From Deltaproteobacteria bacterium (GTDB lineage: Bacteria > Desulfobacterota > Desulfobacteria > Desulfobacterales > JAFDCJ01), in NCBI GenBank assembly GCA_024277475.1, contig JAJRVC010000507.1, positions 1-18,142 on the forward strand: a DNA stretch of 18,142 bases, read 5' to 3'. Every line of letters starts with the position of its first letter. The stretch's first letter is position 1. Under the pieces are notes generated by a model. It was not told where the DNA came from. It saw nothing but the letters and a program-made list of their open reading frames with translations, and searched no databases. This document shows, in pieces, positions 15,315 to 18,142 of the stretch. Position numbers and translations under genes: made by a program.

Positions 15315-16493
15315 ATGCGAGATGCATATATTGTTACATCAATCCGAACCCCGGGTTGTAGAAGAGGCAAAGGGGCGTTCAAAGATACCCGGCCGGAAGA
15401 CCTTTTGTCTTTTATTCTGTCCGCAGCGGTTGAAAAAACCGAAAACCTGGAAAAAAAGGACGTTGAAGACCTGATGATCGGCTGTTCTTTTCCAGAAGCC
15501 GAACAGGGGCTTAACATCGGCAGGATTGCTTCCCGGATGGCTGGTTTCCCGGTGGAAACCACCGGAGCGACTGTGAATCGGTTCTGTTCCTCCGGCCTTG
15601 AAGCCGTCGCCCTGGCTTCGTTACGGGTTATGGCCGGCTGGTCGGATATTGTTATCGGCGGTGGCCTGGAATCCATGACCTATGTTCCCATGGGAGGCAA
15701 CTTACCCAGACCTCATCCGGAATTTATGCGTAAAGGAGCCCAGGTTTATATGTCCATGGGCATCACCGCTGAAAACGTGGCCAACCGCTACAACATAACC
15801 CGGGATATGCAGGATGAATTCGCCTATCAATCCCAGATGAAGGCGGCCGTGGCCAAATCCAAGGGGTTGTTCAAAGAATTGGTTGCGACACCGGCAACCC
15901 GCTATGTGACCCGGCAAGACGGCACCTCAAAAAGAGAAACTTTTCTGCAGGATTTTGATGACGGTATTCGCGAAACCACTACTATCGAAGGATTGGGAAA
16001 CCTGCGTACGGTATTTGCGGCCAACGGCAGCGTGACGGCCGGCAACTCCTCCCAGATGACTGATGGGGCCGCCGTCTCGATTATCATGAGTGAAGACAAG
16101 GTGAAGGAACTGGGTCTGAAACCCATGGCCAAATTGAAATATTACACAACCATCGGCTGCCAACCGGATGAAATGGGAGTCGGACCGCGGTATGCCATCC
16201 CCAAACTGATGGAATTGGCCGGCATGGATACTAAGGATATCGGGTTGTTTGAAATCAATGAAGCCTTTGCTTCCCAGGCGCTGTATTGCATCCGGGAGTT
16301 GGGCCTTGACATGGAAAAGATCAACATCCACGGTGGTGCCATTGCCCTGGGACATCCCCTGGGCTGTACCGGTGCCAAGCTGTGCGCCACGCTTTTGAGT
16401 AATATGCGGCAGCAGGGCGTTAAATTTGGTGTGGAGTCCATGTGCATTGGCGGCGGAATGGGGGCGGCGGCATTGTTTGAGCTCTGTGATTAA
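15315..16493 (+). CDS. fadA: Thiolase (acetyl-CoA acyltransferase), FadA-like
   Basis: This 392-residue cytoplasmic thiolase cleaves 3-ketoacyl-CoA with CoA to release acetyl-CoA, and can run as a condensation. Length and motifs fit the family: the nucleophilic Cys91 in VNRFCSSGLEA, a NEAFA segment near 315, catalytic His347 in GGAIALGHPLGCTGA, and the second active-site cysteine Cys377 in CIGGGMGAA. GGAGG about 9 bases before the ATG supports the start. It follows the FadN-like gene on the same strand with a 176-base gap lacking a clear terminator, so the two are probably co-transcribed, together covering three of the four beta-oxidation steps. Degradative versus biosynthetic use is inferred from the neighbour only; an acetoacetyl-CoA thiolase role is the main alternative. 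Confidence 0.95.
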   Translation: MRDAYIVTSIRTPGCRRGKGAFKDTRPEDLLSFILSAAVEKTENLEKKDVEDLMIGCSFPEAEQGLNIGRIASRMAGFPVETTGATVNRFCSSGLEAVALASLRVMAGWSDIVIGGGLESMTYVPMGGNLPRPHPEFMRKGAQVYMSMGITAENVANRYNITRDMQDEFAYQSQMKAAVAKSKGLFKELVATPATRYVTRQDGTSKRETFLQDFDDGIRETTTIEGLGNLRTVFAANGSVTAGNSSQMTDGAAVSIIMSEDKVKELGLKPMAKLKYYTTIGCQPDEMGVGPRYAIPKLMELAGMDTKDIGLFEINEAFASQALYCIRELGLDMEKINIHGGAIALGHPLGCTGAKLCATLLSNMRQQGVKFGVESMCIGGGMGAAALFELCD

Positions 16494-16550
16494 TAATACG
16501 GGTTATTTGTTATCAATTATTCGTTATTGCCCCATTCGGGGAATGGGAGA

Positions 16551-16704
16551 AAAACCCTCGCCTTTAGGCGAAGACTTTAGTTTAATATGTTTAACATTTC
16601 AGGATTCAAGGGGTCCAGGGGTCCAGGATTCAAGTAAAGACATAGTCGATTTTTTCACAACCCCTCGAACCCAAAGCCATCGGCTTCAGCCGATGGTAGT
16701 TGAC
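16551..16704. mobile_element. Possible small non-autonomous element bounded by two similar hairpins
   Basis: The first hairpin (TCGCC-TTTA-GGCGA, 16558-16571) and the second (CCATCGGC-TTCA-GCCGATGG, 16677-16696) share a common pattern, AAAnCCnTCGnCTTnAGnCGA, in the same orientation, each followed by a TAGTT. Subterminal hairpins of this look are typical of IS200/IS605-family ends and the small elements derived from them. No transposase or second copy is in the window, so this is a hypothesis. Confidence 0.3.
16602..16633 (+). repeat. Octamer array GGATTCAA / GGGGTCCA
   Basis: Four 8-base units in exact register: GGATTCAA, GGGGTCCA, GGGGTCCA, GGATTCAA. It lies between the two hairpins of the possible small element. 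Confidence 0.7.
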
Positions 16705-16859
16705 TTGGCCCAATTTTATGATCGGGGAGTGCTTGTAGTTTGTAATTTGCTCTATTTATCCAATATTTAAATTGGTTACAAATTTTGTAGGCAATGTCGA
16801 AACTTTTCGTCTTCTCTTAGGCTGACGGCTATGGGGGTAGGAAGGGGATGTACCGTTGG

Positions 16860-17507
16860 TTAATCCGCTTTTTCGGACATCACCCGCAAAATTGTCGGTT
16901 TGTCTTTCCAATTGATTTCCATAAGATTATTCAGCTCGATGGGTTCGCCGTCCAATTTACCTGATATATATCCAGTCTCCAGCCTGCTGAAATGAAGGCC
17001 CACTAAATCGTGCAAATCTTTACCATTGACCCGGATGCCCTGCTTTAGAAACACAGGCCCTAATTCCTTAGCTACCAGATTGAACAGCTTAATACGGATT
17101 TGGCCAGATCCCCGGTGAGATGCCGGACTATTCTTTTCACAAGAGATCTGGCTGCGCAGGGAAGCATAAAAGCCTCCCCGGCGCATAGTCACCCCAACCA
17201 AGCCGGGCATGGCACCGGAAAAAGCCAGGGTTGAACCGCCGGTGACAATACTGGAATCCAGATCGTCTACTGCCTTTGCATTCAGAAAAATGGTTTGAAT
17301 TCGTTTCTCCAGATAATCTGCGGCAATACCCAATTGATTGCAGATAAGTTCTTTGACGCTGCAGCCCGTTTGGATATTTACCATAAAACCTCGCTCCGCC
17401 AATTGGAAAAAAATTGGCACAAGTTCGGGCTTTATAACCAGGGAAAGATTTACGGCTGGGATATCGCCAGATTTTTTAATAGATGATGTTTGATCGATTT
17501 TTACCAT
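16860..17507 (-). CDS. Unknown protein with a possible MoaD/ThiS-like beta-grasp region
   Basis: I do not know this protein by name. From ATG 17507 it has 215 residues, no signal peptide and no membrane segment. Residues about 35-105 read like a MoaD/ThiS beta-grasp fold: a VKELICNQLGI helix, then IFLNAKAVDDLDSSI and a glycine-rich turn ending SGAMPGLVG (97-105) and MRRGG (108-112). A second part from IRIKLFNLVAKELG (127-140) to the end is separate, perhaps another small alpha/beta unit. I chose ATG 17507 because AGGGA lies 8 bases upstream; an in-frame TTG at 17540 would add 11 residues without a ribosome site. It lies downstream of an aldehyde:ferredoxin oxidoreductase gene, and MoaD-like proteins help build the pyranopterin such enzymes carry. 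The fold assignment is inference. Confidence 0.7.
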   Translation of the reverse strand: MVKIDQTSSIKKSGDIPAVNLSLVIKPELVPIFFQLAERGFMVNIQTGCSVKELICNQLGIAADYLEKRIQTIFLNAKAVDDLDSSIVTGGSTLAFSGAMPGLVGVTMRRGGFYASLRSQISCEKNSPASHRGSGQIRIKLFNLVAKELGPVFLKQGIRVNGKDLHDLVGLHFSRLETGYISGKLDGEPIELNNLMEINWKDKPTILRVMSEKAD

Positions 17508-17551
17508 CAGAAAATCCCTAACCCAGACAAGGCCTATCAAAAAAGATCAAT

Positions 17552-17583
17552 CACGAAAGCACGAAATGGCGAAAACACGAAAA
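17552..17583 (+). repeat. Octamer array CACGAAAN x4
   Basis: CACGAAAG, CACGAAAT, GGCGAAAA and CACGAAAA follow in exact 8-base register, about 45 bases upstream of the MoaD-like ATG and downstream of its candidate promoter, so it would lie in the 5' leader of that mRNA. Confidence 0.7.
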
Positions 17584-17609
17584 GAAGTCGAGGTAATTTT
17601 CGCGGTTTC

Positions 17610-17638
17610 ATAATAAAAATTATTTTTATAAAATGCAA
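17610..17638 (-). promoter_or_regulatory. Candidate promoter of the MoaD-like gene
   Basis: On the minus strand TTGCAT (complement of 17633-17638) and TATTAT (complement of 17610-17615) are 17 bases apart, in very AT-rich DNA, about 100 bases before the ATG at 17507. The -10 is a 5/6 match; the -35 is poor beyond TTG. Its place after the hairpin at 17693-17727 fits a separate transcript for this gene. Confidence 0.35.
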
Positions 17639-17692
17639 AGAAATAACAATTAAAACTTTTATCCGGAAAAGCCGGATTGGCTGCCGGAAAAT

Positions 17693-17727
17693 AATATGGG
17701 GAGCCTCGATACCGGGCTCCCCATATT
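17693..17727 (-). terminator. Probable terminator of the aldehyde:ferredoxin oxidoreductase unit
   Basis: AATATGGGGAGCC (17693-17705) and GGCTCCCCATATT (17715-17727) are perfect 13-base inverted repeats with a 9-base loop. On the minus strand the stem is followed by ATTTTCC, a modest U-run; on the plus strand by CTTTTAAT. It lies about 120 bases after the oxidoreductase stop codon and may work in both directions. Confidence 0.65.
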
Positions 17728-17845
17728 CTTTTAATCCACAGAGTCCACGGATTACGCTAATCACTCTAAAAGAGATGCGAAATCTGCGGGGTTTAATTCC
17801 GCGCAGCCTGCTGTGATAGAATTAATTTTACGTTTGCCGTTGCAC

Positions 17846-18142
17846 TTAGAAATTGTGAACCTGATCCAGCTCTTCGTCCGTTACTTCAAAGGTCACATTG
17901 TGCGGAGACAATTGCTCTTTTTTGAAAAATTCGGGCAGGCGGTCATCTTTACTGGTGAACCCGGCCTCGGCGTTGAATTTACGCTCCTTTTTTAGAACGG
18001 ATTGACCCAGTGCGGTGACGTCGTCAGCCGTCAGATTCTGGCCGCTGAAGCCGCTGAGGATATCGATCAGGGCTTGGAAAGTTTCCGGCTGATCTAGAAT
18101 TGCAAATGCGATGAACAGGCACATACCGGTAGAGTCAATGGC
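17846..18142 (-). CDS. aor: Aldehyde:ferredoxin oxidoreductase, C-terminal part (cut by window edge)
   Basis: The reading frame is open to the window edge, so only the last 98 residues are seen and the start lies beyond 18142. Such enzymes use a tungsten (or molybdenum) bis-pyranopterin and a 4Fe-4S cluster to oxidise aldehydes to acids with ferredoxin, in the cytoplasm of anaerobes. The visible part begins AIDSTGMCLF; this matches the conserved DxxGLC segment of the family, whose cysteine is the fourth ligand of the 4Fe-4S cluster and whose aspartate lies by the pterin. The typical tail follows: LTADDVTALG, KKERKFNAEAGF, DRLPEFFKKE and the DEELDQV ending. It is followed by a strong hairpin terminator and then the MoaD-like gene on the same strand. 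Substrate and metal cannot be told from this fragment. Confidence 0.9.
   Translation of the reverse strand, partial: AIDSTGMCLFIAFAILDQPETFQALIDILSGFSGQNLTADDVTALGQSVLKKERKFNAEAGFTSKDDRLPEFFKKEQLSPHNVTFEVTDEELDQVHNF

Larger units (their letters stand above)
16494..16859. other. Repeat-rich intergenic region between convergent units
   Basis: No gene is supported here between the thiolase stop and the stop of the leftward MoaD-like gene. The region holds a CCCATT/AATGGG hairpin (16531-16547), a pair of similar hairpins (16558-16571 and 16677-16696), and an octamer array (16602-16633). A 114-codon plus-strand frame from 16426 overlaps the thiolase end and these repeats and is not a gene. None of the hairpins is followed by a clear U-run. 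Confidence 0.5.
17508..17845. other. Intergenic region between oxidoreductase and MoaD-like gene
   Basis: The stretch carries an octamer array (17552-17583), a candidate promoter (17610-17638), a strong hairpin (17693-17727), and repeat-like text near 17735-17760 (CCACAGAGTCCACGGATTACGC) and 17780-17810. Frames on either strand at 17490-17816 run through these repeats and are not called. Confidence 0.5.

Noticed and set aside
16426..16770. 114-codon plus-strand frame after the thiolase
   Set aside because: It starts inside the thiolase gene and then translates hairpins and the octamer array.
17490..17816. Open frames on both strands between the MoaD-like gene and the oxidoreductase
   Set aside because: They cover the octamer array, a terminator hairpin and AT-rich promoter-like DNA, and have no ribosome-binding sites.

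Overview
The window looks like chromosomal DNA of an anaerobic, Gram-negative member of the Desulfobacterota (former Deltaproteobacteria), most likely close to the sulfate-reducing Desulfobacterales. This is inference, resting on the mix of a PPi-type phosphofructokinase, a fused beta-oxidation enzyme with its thiolase, the tail of an aldehyde:ferredoxin oxidoreductase, and intergenic DNA full of short degenerate repeats. No marker gene fixes the species.

Layout. Bases 1-9186 are all transcribed leftward: smc, ftsY and an HU gene (277-5516), then, after about 850 bases without a convincing gene, a polar amino-acid ABC transporter (binding protein, permease, ATPase; 6365-9186). Bases 9654-16493 are mostly rightward: a 699-residue PPi-dependent phosphofructokinase, then a FadN-like hydroxyacyl-CoA dehydrogenase/enoyl-CoA hydratase and a FadA-like thiolase. 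A small leftward membrane-protein gene (11974-12261) interrupts this stretch. The right end is leftward again: the C-terminus of an aldehyde:ferredoxin oxidoreductase running in from beyond the window, and a 215-residue protein with a possible MoaD/ThiS-like beta-grasp region.

How the genes work together. smc-ftsY is a conserved pairing of chromosome organisation and membrane-protein targeting. The transporter is a complete importer whose first gene is followed by an intrinsic terminator, which should keep the binding protein in excess over the membrane parts. FadN plus FadA supplies hydration, oxidation and thiolysis of acyl-CoA; the acyl-CoA dehydrogenase must lie elsewhere. The oxidoreductase needs a tungsten or molybdenum pyranopterin, which fits a neighbouring MoaD-like protein.

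I see no phage, CRISPR array, complete insertion sequence, tRNA or rRNA. The most unusual material is intergenic: several arrays of degenerate 7-8 base units (TGAACC, GTCGAAA, GGATTCAA/GGGGTCCA and CACGAAAN types), a pair of similar hairpins that may be the ends of a small non-autonomous element, and a roughly 110-base potential RNA fold after the phosphofructokinase gene. No clearly new defence or metabolic system is present.
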